Assembly (NCBI RefSeq): GCF_013337765.1 | Contig: NZ_VBSB01000004.1 | Span: 1-64,000 of the forward strand | Length of the DNA: 64,000 nucleotides | Source: Mycolicibacterium sphagni | Lineage (GTDB): Bacteria; Actinomycetota; Actinomycetes; Mycobacteriales; Mycobacteriaceae | Direction: 5' to 3' | In this document: piece after piece, positions 52,460-61,725 of the stretch | How positions within the stretch are numbered: position 1 is the stretch's first letter | Layout of the letters: every line of letters starts with the position of its first letter | Position numbers and translations under genes: made by a program | Notes under the pieces: model-generated | The model's input: the letters and a program-made list of their open reading frames with translations, nothing else | What the model was told of the DNA's origin: nothing | Databases searched by the model: none

Positions 52460-54027
52460 TGAGACGGCGGTACCTGACCGGGCGGCTACGGGCAGCCGTG
52501 CGCCGCCGGCCCGCGCCGAAGGTGGCCATCATCGGGGCCGGGTTCGGCGGCCTGGCCGCGGCGGTCGCGTTGCGGCGCATCGGCGTCGACGACCTGGTGA
52601 TCATAGAGCGCTGCGACGGGGTTGGCGGAACCTGGCGGCTGAACACCTATCCCGGTGCGGCATGCGATATCCAGAGCCACCTCTATTCGTTCTCGTTCGC
52701 GCCGAACCGGAACTGGAGCCGCACCTACGCTCGGCAACCCGAGATCCTGGCCTACCTGGAGTCGGTAGCCGAGGACTTCGACCTGAAGCGGCACCTGCTG
52801 GCCAATACCGCCGTGCGGAGCATCCACTGGAATGCGAGTACCGTGCAGTGGGATCTTGAGCTCGAATCGGTCACCACGGGCAGCGTTTCCGCGTACTCCG
52901 CCGATGTGGTGGTCAGCGCGGTAGGCCTGTTCGGGGAACCGAAGCTGCCCGATATCGACGGCCTGACCGACTTCGGCGGTTCGATCATGCACACCTCCCG
53001 GTGGGACCGCAGCGCCGACCTCACCGATCGCCGCGTGGCGGTCGTCGGCACGGGAGCCAGTGCCGTGCAGGTCGTTCCGGAAATCGCCAAGGTCGCCGCC
53101 GAGGTGACGGTCTTTCAGCGCACCCCGCCGTGGATGGTGCCCAAGGACGACCGCGCGTTCACCGGCGACGAGCTCGATCGATTCCGCCGCACCCCGTGGG
53201 CGGCACGCCGCGAACGCTGGCGGTTGTGGAAGGAACAGCACGACAACACCGCGTTGCGCGTCGACGACCCACTGGTCGCCGGCAGGCAAGGCATCGCAGA
53301 AGAGTTCCTGCGCCGCACCGTCGCCGATGACAGCTTGCGCGCGGCATTGACGCCTGCCTACCCGTTCCGCTGTAAGCGGGTGCTGCTCGGCAGCGACTAC
53401 TACACCGCGTTGCAGCAGGACAACGTCGCGCTGGTGACCGAGCCCATCGAGAAGGTCACCGAATCTGGAGTGTGCACAGCACAATCGGTGACCGACGTCG
53501 ACACCATCGTGCTGGCTACCGGATTCCAAACCAACCACTACCTGTCGGGTATCGAGGTGACCGGCGTCGACGGGCAGTCACTGCACGAGCGCTGGGGTGA
53601 GGACCCCAGCGCTTATCTCGGCGTCGCCGTCAACGGCTTTCCCAATTTCTTGATGCTGTACGGTCCCAACACCAACCAGGGCGGCAATTCGATCGTCTAC
53701 ATCCTGGAGGCCGGGGCCCGGCTGGTTGCCGACGCGGTCGGCCGGCTCGCCCGCAAGGGCGGCACGCTGGAGGTGCGACCGGACGCCGAGCGGCGGTTCA
53801 ACGAGGAGATCTCGGCCGAACTCGAGCAGACGGTGTGGACGCAGTGCGGCAGCTACTTTCGTTCACCGGGAGGCCGCATCGTCACACAGTGGCCGTACAA
53901 CGAGCTCGAGTATGCCCGGCGCACCTGGCGCGTGCGGCCCCGCGACTGGATCCACGAGACGTTTGGTCACAACCCCAGCGGCCAGGACCCGATGACCTTG
54001 CCGTCTTCCAGTCGGGCCAGGTCCTGA
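52459..54027 (+). CDS. Baeyer-Villiger monooxygenase 2 (FAD/NADPH)
   Basis: 522 residues from ATG 52459. FAD motif [20 protein letters not shown] (about 22-41), GGTWRLNTYPGAACDIQSHL, fingerprint FGGSIMHTSRW (about 173-183), NADPH motif VVGTGASAVQVVPEIA, and ATGFQTNHY. It lacks the N-terminal extension of the upstream enzyme and belongs to a different subgroup. Coupled to monooxygenase 1; the 3' end overlaps the convergent CoA-transferase by 61 bases. Probably acts in the same ketone-degrading pathway. Confidence 0.94.
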   Translation: MRRRYLTGRLRAAVRRRPAPKVAIIGAGFGGLAAAVALRRIGVDDLVIIERCDGVGGTWRLNTYPGAACDIQSHLYSFSFAPNRNWSRTYARQPEILAYLESVAEDFDLKRHLLANTAVRSIHWNASTVQWDLELESVTTGSVSAYSADVVVSAVGLFGEPKLPDIDGLTDFGGSIMHTSRWDRSADLTDRRVAVVGTGASAVQVVPEIAKVAAEVTVFQRTPPWMVPKDDRAFTGDELDRFRRTPWAARRERWRLWKEQHDNTALRVDDPLVAGRQGIAEEFLRRTVADDSLRAALTPAYPFRCKRVLLGSDYYTALQQDNVALVTEPIEKVTESGVCTAQSVTDVDTIVLATGFQTNHYLSGIEVTGVDGQSLHERWGEDPSAYLGVAVNGFPNFLMLYGPNTNQGGNSIVYILEAGARLVADAVGRLARKGGTLEVRPDAERRFNEEISAELEQTVWTQCGSYFRSPGGRIVTQWPYNELEYARRTWRVRPRDWIHETFGHNPSGQDPMTLPSSSRARS

Positions 54028-56258
54028 GCCGTCAAACCCAGTGATCCGCCGAGTATTTCGGCGTTGTCCTGCCCCAGCAGCGGAGCGGCACTGTCCACGA
54101 AGTGACCGGTGACCGGCGGGCGGGGGTAGGGCAGCGGGCCGCACAGCGGGTGGGTGACCGTTTGGAAGAACCCCCGGTCCTGCAGTGCGGGGTTGTCGAT
54201 GACGTCGGGCGGTTGCACAACCGGTGCGGCCGCTATGCCCGCGGCGAGTAACGCGGCGACGGCGCCGTCGCGGGACTGACCGGTGAACCAGTCGGCGAGA
54301 TGGCGGTCGATGTGGTCGGCGGCGTCCTCGCCGTATTCGACATCGTGGGCCCACAACGGTTGGCCGAGAACATCTTTGATGGCAGACCAGTCACCCGAGT
54401 GGCGGAGGCTGACCGCGATCCACTGATCCTCGCCCGCGCAGGCGTAGACGTTCTGGACGGCGAATTCGTGGCCGCGGTTCCCCCGCCGGGTTAGCAGCAC
54501 CCCGGCGACGTCGTGCTCGATCACTTGCAGCGCGCTGGCGTTGAGCACCACGTCGATCATCGGCAGCTCGACCAGTTGGCCCTGCTCGGTGCGGCGCCGA
54601 TGTTCCAGGGCCGCAAGGGTGAGGAAGGCGGCGTGCACCCCGGCCAGCGGATCACAGGCACCCCGCGGTGCGGTCGGCAGGCCGTCCGGATACCCGGTGA
54701 GCCAGGCCAGTCCGGCGAGCTGTTCCATCGTCATCGCGAACCCGACCCGGTCGCGCCACGGGCCGTCGAGCCCGAACCCCGGCATGCGGACCTCGATGAT
54801 CTGCTCGTTGAATTCGCACAGCTGCTCGTAACTCAGCCCGAAGTTCTCCATCACCCTGGGGGTGAAGTTCTCGACCACCACGTCGGCCTCGGTGACCATC
54901 CGGCCGAAAAGTGTTCTGCCTTTCTCGGATCCGAGATCGAGTGTGATCGAGCGCTTGCCGGAGTTGACGCCGTGGAAGACCCAGCTGTATTCCCACCACT
55001 GTTCGACGTCCTCACGGAAGCCACCGGCGAAGCGCATCCCGTCCGGGCGCTGCACGGATTCGATTTTCACCACGTCGGCGCCGAGCATGGCCAGCAGATG
55101 GGTGGCGGTCGGGCCTGCCCAGAACGCGGTCAGGTCGACGATCTTGACGCCGTCCAGCGGCAGACCTGTGCGCTGCGATGGTGATTCGCGGGGTGGCCAC
55201 GGGGACTCGGTGTCGCCGAGAGTGGGCGGCAGGCCCGGGGGTAGCGGGGGAGTTGAGCTCATCCGCCACGGTGCGCGGGGTGCCCGGAAACCGCTGGGAT
55301 GGTCGAGGAACGACTTCCGCTCGATGAAATGATCCATGCCGGAGAGGGTTTGGCCGTTGCCGATGGCCGTCATCGGAATCCGGAACAGTGCGGCCAGCTC
55401 GACGATCTCGGCGACGGTGTGGGTGGCGAAGAACTCGGCGGTGCGGGCCCGGATGAGATCGCGCTGTTCCCAGCGGCCGACCTGGAATCGTAGCTCGGGG
55501 ACGTCGGCCAGATCGGGGCACTCGACCATGGCGCAGAAGTCCTGCCACTGCTGGCCGGTGGCCATCGAGATCCCGACATAGCCGTCTTTGGCGCGTTCCA
55601 CCGACGGCACCTCGGTGGACCGCCCGAGGACCTCCAGCAGCATCAATTCCTTACGCAGCCAGGAGAACACCTGCATCGAGGTGGTCATGGATTCGAGAAC
55701 TGACAGATCGAACGACCCGCCGCCGCGGTGGGCCGCAAGTGCGAAGAAGGCGGCGTAGCTACCGGCGATGAACTCGCCCAGATCGCCGCCGACGGCGATC
55801 GGCGGGCGCTCCGGCTCGCCGCGCGATCCGGTCGATCCGCACCATGCCTGCAGGGTGAACTCGGTGGCGGGCACATCGGTCCACGGGCCGCTCCAGCCGA
55901 AGTCCGAGACCGTGATCACCGGTGCTGTGCGGCAGGCGATTTCGTCGCTGTTCAGGCCCAGTGCGGCTGCCTCGGCCGGCGTCGCCCCGAGGATCACGAT
56001 ATCGGCCGAGTCCAACAGTTCGGGCGGAGTCGTCTTGCTGGTGATGCTGCGCTTCCCGCCGGCCAGGAACGAGAAGAACGGGGCGTCACCGGCGGACGCC
56101 GGCACACCCGAGGGCCGGTAGCGCCGCAGCCGATGACCGGCCGGTGGTTCGAGCATCACGACGTCGGCGCCGGCGTCGCGCAGGAGCTTGCCGCAGTATG
56201 CGGTGGCGATCCGGTCGCCGATTTCGAGCACTCGGATACCCGACAGCGGAGAGGTCAT
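53967..56258 (-). CDS. two-domain class III (CaiB/BaiF) CoA-transferase
   Basis: 763 residues from ATG 56258. Two tandem class III CoA-transferase domains: about 1-375 (IRVLEIGDRIATAYCGKLLR, GADVVMLEPPAGH, catalytic Asp in AVGGDLGEFIAG) and about 395-763 (VKIVDLTAFWAGPTATHLLA, GADVVKIESVQRPDGMRF, catalytic Asp in CDPLAGVHAAF). Both Asp are present. The usual family length is about 400, so this is a fusion acting as an internal dimer, as in steroid or acyl side-chain degradation enzymes. Starts six bases after the alcohol dehydrogenase, in one operon. Confidence 0.9.
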   Translation of the reverse strand: MTSPLSGIRVLEIGDRIATAYCGKLLRDAGADVVMLEPPAGHRLRRYRPSGVPASAGDAPFFSFLAGGKRSITSKTTPPELLDSADIVILGATPAEAAALGLNSDEIACRTAPVITVSDFGWSGPWTDVPATEFTLQAWCGSTGSRGEPERPPIAVGGDLGEFIAGSYAAFFALAAHRGGGSFDLSVLESMTTSMQVFSWLRKELMLLEVLGRSTEVPSVERAKDGYVGISMATGQQWQDFCAMVECPDLADVPELRFQVGRWEQRDLIRARTAEFFATHTVAEIVELAALFRIPMTAIGNGQTLSGMDHFIERKSFLDHPSGFRAPRAPWRMSSTPPLPPGLPPTLGDTESPWPPRESPSQRTGLPLDGVKIVDLTAFWAGPTATHLLAMLGADVVKIESVQRPDGMRFAGGFREDVEQWWEYSWVFHGVNSGKRSITLDLGSEKGRTLFGRMVTEADVVVENFTPRVMENFGLSYEQLCEFNEQIIEVRMPGFGLDGPWRDRVGFAMTMEQLAGLAWLTGYPDGLPTAPRGACDPLAGVHAAFLTLAALEHRRRTEQGQLVELPMIDVVLNASALQVIEHDVAGVLLTRRGNRGHEFAVQNVYACAGEDQWIAVSLRHSGDWSAIKDVLGQPLWAHDVEYGEDAADHIDRHLADWFTGQSRDGAVAALLAAGIAAAPVVQPPDVIDNPALQDRGFFQTVTHPLCGPLPYPRPPVTGHFVDSAAPLLGQDNAEILGGSLGLTAQDLARLEDGKVIGSWPLGL

Positions 56259-56263
56259 GGGGC

Positions 56264-57403
56264 TCAGGCGATCCCGAAGTCGATCACACCGCGAACCAGC
56301 TCGCCGCGCAGCAGGTCGTCGAACGCGACGTTGATGTCGTCGAGGGGGTAGCGGCGGGTGATCATTTCGTCGAGTTGTAGCTGGCCGGCGGTGCACATGC
56401 TTGCCAGCAGCGGGATCTCGGCGCGCGGATTGCACGACCCGAAGACCGTTCCGCACAGGGTCTTGTTCATCAGCACCAGGTCCTGGATGTCCAGCTGAAC
56501 GGGTAGTCGGCCGGCAGGTGCCATCCCGGTCAGCACACAGGTGCCGCCCTTGCGGGTCAGCGCCAGCGCGTCGCGCACGTCGTCGCCGGTGATATCGGAA
56601 GGGGCGACGACCACACAGTCCGCCATCACCCCGCGGGTCAGGTCCCGGACCAGATCTTTCGCGTCGCACGCCCACACGGCGGTGTGCGTCGCACCGAAAT
56701 CGCACGCCGACTTACGTTTGCTGTCAAGGGGATCCACGGCCACGATCGTCGTCGCGCCGTTGATCCGCGCGCCCTGGATGGCGGCGGTGCCGATTCCGCC
56801 CGCGCCGATCACGACGACGGTGTCGCCACCGCGCACATTGCCGCGGTGTACCGACGAGCCGTAGCCGGTCGGGATCGCGCACGCCAGCAGGGCGGCGGGC
56901 ACCAGCGGGATGTCCTGGTCGATCTTCACCAGCGAATCGGCCGCCACCACCGTGTGCTCGGCGAAGGCGCCGATCTTGGAGGTGTGCCCCACGTCCTGGC
57001 CGTCGAGGGTGTGATGGCGGAACGTACCGTCGGTCGGCATGCCAGGGATCAGCATCCCGGCCCCCTTGTCGCACAGGTACTCCATGCCGCAGGCGCACCA
57101 GCGGCAGTGCCCGCACACCGCGACGAACGAGGTCACCACGTGGTCGCCGGCGGCTAGCCCGGCGACGCCAGGGCCGACCTCGACAACGACGCCCGAACCC
57201 TCGTGGCCGCCGATGGTCGGTGGCCGGGTTCGCGGGCCGCCGGGTGGCGACATGAAGCCGTTGCGGATGTGGTCGTCGGAATGGCACAGCCCCGCGGCGG
57301 CCATTTGGACCAGCACCTCGCCGGCGCGTGGAGAATCGAGCTCGTAGTCCTCGACCGACCAGGCGCCGCCCATCTCGCGGACGATGGCGGCGCGGCTTTT
57401 CAT
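56264..57403 (-). CDS. zinc-dependent alcohol dehydrogenase (NDMA-dependent type)
   Basis: 379 residues from ATG 57403. Catalytic zinc ligands Cys and His in AAGLCHSDDH and GGHEGSGVVVEVG. The structural zinc loop is CGHCRWCACGMEYLC. The NAD motif is VVVIGAGGIGTAAIQGARI (about 190-208). ALLACAIPTGYGSSVHRGNV and FGSCNPRAEIPLLASM match the mycobacterial family that uses tightly bound NAD with mycofactocin or NDMA as electron acceptor. It oxidises alcohols to aldehydes. Divergent from the luciferase-like gene across a 90-base promoter region. Confidence 0.9.
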   Translation of the reverse strand: MKSRAAIVREMGGAWSVEDYELDSPRAGEVLVQMAAAGLCHSDDHIRNGFMSPPGGPRTRPPTIGGHEGSGVVVEVGPGVAGLAAGDHVVTSFVAVCGHCRWCACGMEYLCDKGAGMLIPGMPTDGTFRHHTLDGQDVGHTSKIGAFAEHTVVAADSLVKIDQDIPLVPAALLACAIPTGYGSSVHRGNVRGGDTVVVIGAGGIGTAAIQGARINGATTIVAVDPLDSKRKSACDFGATHTAVWACDAKDLVRDLTRGVMADCVVVAPSDITGDDVRDALALTRKGGTCVLTGMAPAGRLPVQLDIQDLVLMNKTLCGTVFGSCNPRAEIPLLASMCTAGQLQLDEMITRRYPLDDINVAFDDLLRGELVRGVIDFGIA

Positions 57404-57478
57404 GGCCCTGACCTTACGGCCCGCCGGTATTCCCAGGTTCGCGGAGAGTGAAACGGGGCGCACGCCCCGGTTAGTCGT

Positions 57479-57490
57479 GGTTACGTAACC
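57479..57490. promoter_or_regulatory. GGTTACGTAACC palindrome in a divergent promoter
   Basis: Perfect 12-bp palindrome ending three bases before GTG 57494 and 76 bases from the divergent alcohol dehydrogenase start. A GC dyad (CGGGGCG-CA-CGCCCCG, 57454-57469) lies between. It is a possible operator for either gene. Confidence 0.45.
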
Positions 57491-57493
57491 GAC

Positions 57494-58420
57494 GTGGCAA
57501 TCAAACTCGGACTTCAGATCCCCAACTTCTCGTACGGCACCGGCGTTGCCGAACTCTTCCCGACGGTGATCGCGCAGGCGCAGGAGGCCGAGGCGGCCGG
57601 CTTCGACTCCGTTTTCGTGATGGACCACCTCTACCAACTGCCCGGCCTTGGTGCGCCGGAGGAGCCGATGCTGGAGGCCTATACGGCCCTCGGCGGCTTG
57701 GCGACGGCGACCGAGCGGGTGCAGCTGGGCACGCTGGTCACCGGCAACACCTACCGCAACCCGGCGCTGCTGGCCAAGGTGATCACCACGCTCGACGTGA
57801 TCAGCCAGGGCCGGGCTGTGCTTGGCATCGGCACCGGCTGGTTCGAGCTCGAGCACGATTCACTGGGCTATGAGTTCGGGACCTTCACCGACCGGTTCAG
57901 GAAACTCGACGAGGCGCTGGAGATCATCCTGCCGATGCTGAAGGGTGAGCGCGTCAGCGTGGACGGCACGTACTACAAGACCCAGGAGGCGTTCGCCAAT
58001 CCCCGCTTCCGCGACCACATCCCGCTGATGATCGGCGGCAGCGGTGAGAAGAAGACAATTCCGTTGGCCGCCAAGTACTTCGACCACCTCAACATTATCG
58101 CCGGTTTCGACGAGCTGCCGCGCAAGGTGCAGGTGGTCAAGGAGGCATGCGAGAAGATCGGCCGCGATCCGGCCACTCTCGAGACCAGCGTGCTCGCCAT
58201 CGCGCTCGTGGACGAGAACATCACCGCGGACATGATCCCGGACGATTTCAAGCAGCAGGCCGTCTTCGGTAGCCCGGAGCAGATCGTCGAGCAGATCAAG
58301 ACGAAGGTGCTCGACGCGGGCGTCGACGGAGTCATCCTCAGTTCGGCCACCATCGGCGGCTACAAGCCCGGCGGCATCACCGCGGTGGGCGAGGGGCTCA
58401 AGCCGCTGCTGGGGCTCTAG
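57494..58420 (+). CDS. luciferase-like F420-dependent oxidoreductase
   Basis: 308 residues from GTG 57494. TIM-barrel LLM family: LGLQIPNFSYGTGVAELFPT at the N terminus, GFDSVFVMDHLYQ, RVQLGTLVTGNTYRNPALLA, GRAVLGIGTGWFELEHDSLG (cofactor-binding region, about 93-115), YEFGTFTDRFRKLDEALEI and GGSGEKKTIPLAA. In mycobacteria this subgroup uses F420 as hydride carrier. Position beside the alcohol dehydrogenase suggests redox chemistry in the same catabolic block. Substrate unknown. Confidence 0.9.
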   Translation: MAIKLGLQIPNFSYGTGVAELFPTVIAQAQEAEAAGFDSVFVMDHLYQLPGLGAPEEPMLEAYTALGGLATATERVQLGTLVTGNTYRNPALLAKVITTLDVISQGRAVLGIGTGWFELEHDSLGYEFGTFTDRFRKLDEALEIILPMLKGERVSVDGTYYKTQEAFANPRFRDHIPLMIGGSGEKKTIPLAAKYFDHLNIIAGFDELPRKVQVVKEACEKIGRDPATLETSVLAIALVDENITADMIPDDFKQQAVFGSPEQIVEQIKTKVLDAGVDGVILSSATIGGYKPGGITAVGEGLKPLLGL

Positions 58421-58476
58421 CGCCTGACGTGGTCGAGATCGACACTATGGCCGCGGGCGGGCCCGATTCACGACCC

Positions 58477-59191
58477 TCAGGCAGATTTCGCGACTGAAAT
58501 CCTTCGGCGGGTGAACGCATCGTCCACCCGCCGAAGGATGTACCCGCGGCCGTGTTCCTTGACCACGCGAATGATCAGCCAACCCAACTCTTCGAGCATG
58601 TCGTAGCGGCCGATGTCCCGGACGAGTTGGCCCCGCTCCGTCTGGTGGTGCGCGCCCTCGTACTCCAGCCCGATCTTCGGCTCATCCCATCCGAGGTCGA
58701 CGAACGCCGTCGTGTAGCCGTCGGAGACGGGAATCTGGGTGGCTGGACGGGGGTATCCGGCGTCGATCAGCAAGCGCGAGTACGGCGTCGAGGTGGGCCA
58801 CGGCCTCGCCCCTCGGCAGGTGACGGGCAACGTCGAGCGCAGTCCGCTCCGGCGTCGTGACGACGAGATCGCCCAGCGGCATGAACTCGCCCACGCGGAT
58901 GCGCTCCTCGCGCACGATAACGCCGGGCTGTCGGCGGCGGGCACGCCCGATGACCTCGACTGGTGTGGACGCGCCGACCCACGATGTTCCGTGGCGAGCG
59001 GCCGCGGCTCTGCCGGCGATGATGCCGCCTGGCACCCACAGTGCTGCTGCGCGGGCACGCACCTCGAGGGTGCGTTCGGATCCGTTAGGGATGTACACGT
59101 CAGGATGTATTGCGGTGTAGTTCCAGCGCAGCTGACCTCGCGTGAGCAGTCCGCTGGCGATCGCGGCACTTCCGATGAACGGCGACGACAT
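58477..59191 (-). pseudogene. DUF559/AbiEi-like protein gene with internal deletion and frameshift
   Basis: The N-terminal part from ATG 59191 (MSSPFIGSAAIASGLLTRGQ) reads in one frame to about 58770 (EAVAHLDAVL). The C-terminal DUF559 part continues in another frame (SRLLIDAGYPRPATQ, then YEGAHHQTERGQLVRDIGRY and LGWLIIRVVKEH) to the stop at 58477. Compared with intact family members (about 280-300 residues), roughly 60 residues between the halves are missing and the frame changes at the junction. Such proteins resemble very-short-patch-repair-like nucleases and toxin-system proteins. Probably inactive. Confidence 0.75.
58499..58539. terminator. hairpin at the 3' end of the DUF559 pseudogene
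   Basis: Perfect 15-bp inverted repeat ATCCTTCGGCGGGTG (58499-58513) with its complement at 58525-58539, loop 11 bases. It lies about 80 bases past the luciferase-like gene stop and inside the last codons of the opposing pseudogene. It may terminate the luciferase-like gene. No T-run is evident. Confidence 0.5.
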
Positions 59192-59309
59192 GCCTGCATG
59201 CTGTGGCGTGGGGCCGACAAACGTGAGAGGCAGGCAGCGAAAACGCGGTCAGGGTTGTGGAATTCGCGAATTCACAACCGTGGTGTCGATGTCGCGCTGT
59301 GGATAACCT

Positions 59310-60860
59310 CTAACGCCAGCTGGGCAGCCAGATCTCCATGTTCCACGTCGACTGCGAGATCGGGACGCCGGTCAGCACCGGATACAGCCACGCGAAGTTG
59401 GTGATCACCAGCGCGACATAACAGCTCACCACGATCAGCCCGAGCGTTCGCCGTTCGGCATTCTGGTTAGGCGAGTGCAGGATGTCGCCGAGGATCAGCG
59501 CGATCGCCATGACCAGGAACGGCGCCATCGGCACGGCGTAGAAGAAGTACATCTGCCGGTCGATATCGGCGAACCAGGGCAGGAATCCCGCGCCGTAGCC
59601 GGTGAGCACGACCGCGTAGCGCCAGTCGCGGCGGACGAACGCCCGCCACAGCGCATAGATCAACACCGGGACCGCCACCCACCACATCGCAGGCGTGCCG
59701 ACCAGCATCACGGCCTTCACGCAGGAGGCCGCGCCGCAGCCGGGCACGTTCTGGTTGTCGATCGCGTACAGCACCGGCCGCAGCGACATCGGCCACGTCC
59801 ACGGCTTGGACTCCCACGGATGGTGATTGCCCGCGGAGTTCGTCAGCGTCGAGTGAAAGTGATAGGCCTTGTACGTGTAGTGCCACAGCGACCGGATCGC
59901 GTCCGGCGGCTGATACCACTCCCGTTCGCCGATCGACTGCCCGACCTCGTAGCGGTTGACCGCCGTCTCCGAGGAGAACCACGGCGCATACGAGGCCAGG
60001 TACACCCCGAACGGGATCAGCAGGAAGACATACGCGGTCGGCCCCAGATCGCGCCGGATCGCGCCGAACCACGGCCTGGGCACCCGGTAGGCCCGGCGGG
60101 CGGCGATGTCGAACGCCAGCGACATCGCGCCGAAGAACACGATGTAGTACAGCCCCGACCACTTCGTCGCGAACCCTAGGCCGAGCAGCACGCCCGCGCC
60201 GAAACGCCACCACCGCACAGCCAGCCGCGGACCCCACGGTGTCTCGGCGATGCGGCCTTCCAGCAGCGCGTTGTGCATTCGTTCGCGCATCTGATCGCGG
60301 TCGACGATCAACGCGCCGAACGCCGCGACCACGAACAGCGTCAGGAAGCTGTCCAGCAGCGCGGTGCGCGCCGCCACGAAGCTCACCCCGTCGGCGATCA
60401 GCAGCAGCCCGGCGACGGCGCCGACCAGCGTCGAGCGGCTGATCCGCCGGACGATGCGCACCACCAGCAGGACCAGCACCACGCCGAACATCGCGCTGGT
60501 GAATCGCCAGCCCACCCCGTTGTAGCCGAAGATCGCTTCGCCGAATGCGATGAGCTGCTTACCCATCGGCGGGTGTACCACCAACCCGAAGCCCGGGTTG
60601 TCCTCGACGCCGTAGTTGTGCAGCACCTGCCAGGCCTGCGGCGCGTAGTGCTTCTCGTCGAAGATCGGGGTGCCGGCATCGGTCGGCGACCCGAGGTTCA
60701 TCAGCCGGGTCAGCGCGGCCAGCGCGGTGATGATGGCGGTGGCCACCCAGCCCTCGATGCGATCCAGCGGGCCGAAGTCGGCGACCGGCACCAAGGGGCC
60801 GGGGCTGATGACGGGCGCGTGGCGCTGATGCGCCTCGGTGTCATCGGCTGTCGTGGTCAT
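59310..60860 (-). CDS. pmt: protein O-mannosyltransferase (Rv1002c-like)
   Basis: 516 residues from ATG 60860; the frame extends upstream but overlaps rsmI. GT39-type integral membrane enzyme with about 11 helices. The catalytic acidic motif is in the first loop (TPIFDEKHYAPQAW, Asp-Glu). Other family points are HPPMGKQLIAFGEAIFGYNG, the large loop with HPWESKPWTWP, and IDRQMYFFYAVPM. It transfers mannose from polyprenyl-phosphomannose to Ser/Thr of proteins during Sec export. Candidate substrates in this window are the lipoproteins and Ser/Thr-rich exported proteins. Divergent from rsmI. Confidence 0.94.
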   Translation of the reverse strand: MTTTADDTEAHQRHAPVISPGPLVPVADFGPLDRIEGWVATAIITALAALTRLMNLGSPTDAGTPIFDEKHYAPQAWQVLHNYGVEDNPGFGLVVHPPMGKQLIAFGEAIFGYNGVGWRFTSAMFGVVLVLLVVRIVRRISRSTLVGAVAGLLLIADGVSFVAARTALLDSFLTLFVVAAFGALIVDRDQMRERMHNALLEGRIAETPWGPRLAVRWWRFGAGVLLGLGFATKWSGLYYIVFFGAMSLAFDIAARRAYRVPRPWFGAIRRDLGPTAYVFLLIPFGVYLASYAPWFSSETAVNRYEVGQSIGEREWYQPPDAIRSLWHYTYKAYHFHSTLTNSAGNHHPWESKPWTWPMSLRPVLYAIDNQNVPGCGAASCVKAVMLVGTPAMWWVAVPVLIYALWRAFVRRDWRYAVVLTGYGAGFLPWFADIDRQMYFFYAVPMAPFLVMAIALILGDILHSPNQNAERRTLGLIVVSCYVALVITNFAWLYPVLTGVPISQSTWNMEIWLPSWR

Positions 60861-60885
60861 CGCCAGCGATCGTATTCTGTCCGGC

Positions 60886-61725
60886 ATGGGTGCCGGGAGA
60901 CTGCTGCTCGGCGCCACGCCGTTGGGCCAGCCGGGTGACGCATCGAAACGGCTGGTCGATGCCCTTGCCACCGCCGATGTGGTAGCCGCTGAGGACACCC
61001 GGCGGGTGCGCACGCTGGCCCAGTCGCTGGGCGTACGCATCAGCGGGCGGGTGGTCAGCCTGTTCGACCAGAACGAGGCGGCCCGGGTACCCGCGCTGGT
61101 CGACGACATCAAGTCCGGCGCCACTGTCCTGGTGGTCAGCGACGCCGGGATGCCGCTGATCAACGATCCCGGTTATCGGATGGTGACGGCCTGCGTCGAG
61201 GAAGGCCTACTGGTCTCGTGCCTGCCCGGTCCGTCCGCGGTCACCACGGCGCTGGCGGTTTCCGGGCTGGCGTCGGACCGGTTCTGCTTCGAGGGGTTCG
61301 CGCCGCGGAAGCAGTCCGCACGCCGGACGTGGCTGGCCGCCTTGGCCGCCGAGCAGCGGACCTGTGTGTTCTTCGAATCACCGCGGCGGTTGGCCGACTG
61401 CCTGCGCGACGCCGTCGACGAACTCGGCGGGCAGCGCCGCGCGGTGGTCTGCCGGGAGCTGACGAAGGTGCACGAGGAGATCCTGCGCGGCACGCTGGCC
61501 GAGCTCGCCGCATGGGCCGACGAGAAGGTGCTCGGTGAGATCACGGTGGTGCTGGCCGGCGCTGTGCCGACCACCGATCTGCCGACGCTGGTCGCCGAGG
61601 TCGACGCCCTGGTGGCTGATGGGATGCGGGTCAAGGACGCCTGCGGCCAGGTGATCCAGGCCCATCCTGGCGCGCCGTCGCGGCGTGAGCTCTACGACGC
61701 GGTGCTGCGCGCGCGCGAAGACTGA
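60886..61725 (+). CDS. rsmI: 16S rRNA (cytidine-1402-2'-O) methyltransferase RsmI
   Basis: 279 residues from ATG 60886. Tetrapyrrole-methylase fold: GRLLLGATPLGQPGDASKRL, VVAAEDTRRVRTLAQSLG, SLFDQNEAARVPALVDDIKS, VLVVSDAGMPLINDPGYRMV and CLPGPSAVTTALAVSGL. It methylates the 2'-O of C1402 in the decoding site. Same position as Rv1003. The 3' end overlaps the convergent pabB stop. Confidence 0.95.
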   Translation: MGAGRLLLGATPLGQPGDASKRLVDALATADVVAAEDTRRVRTLAQSLGVRISGRVVSLFDQNEAARVPALVDDIKSGATVLVVSDAGMPLINDPGYRMVTACVEEGLLVSCLPGPSAVTTALAVSGLASDRFCFEGFAPRKQSARRTWLAALAAEQRTCVFFESPRRLADCLRDAVDELGGQRRAVVCRELTKVHEEILRGTLAELAAWADEKVLGEITVVLAGAVPTTDLPTLVAEVDALVADGMRVKDACGQVIQAHPGAPSRRELYDAVLRARED

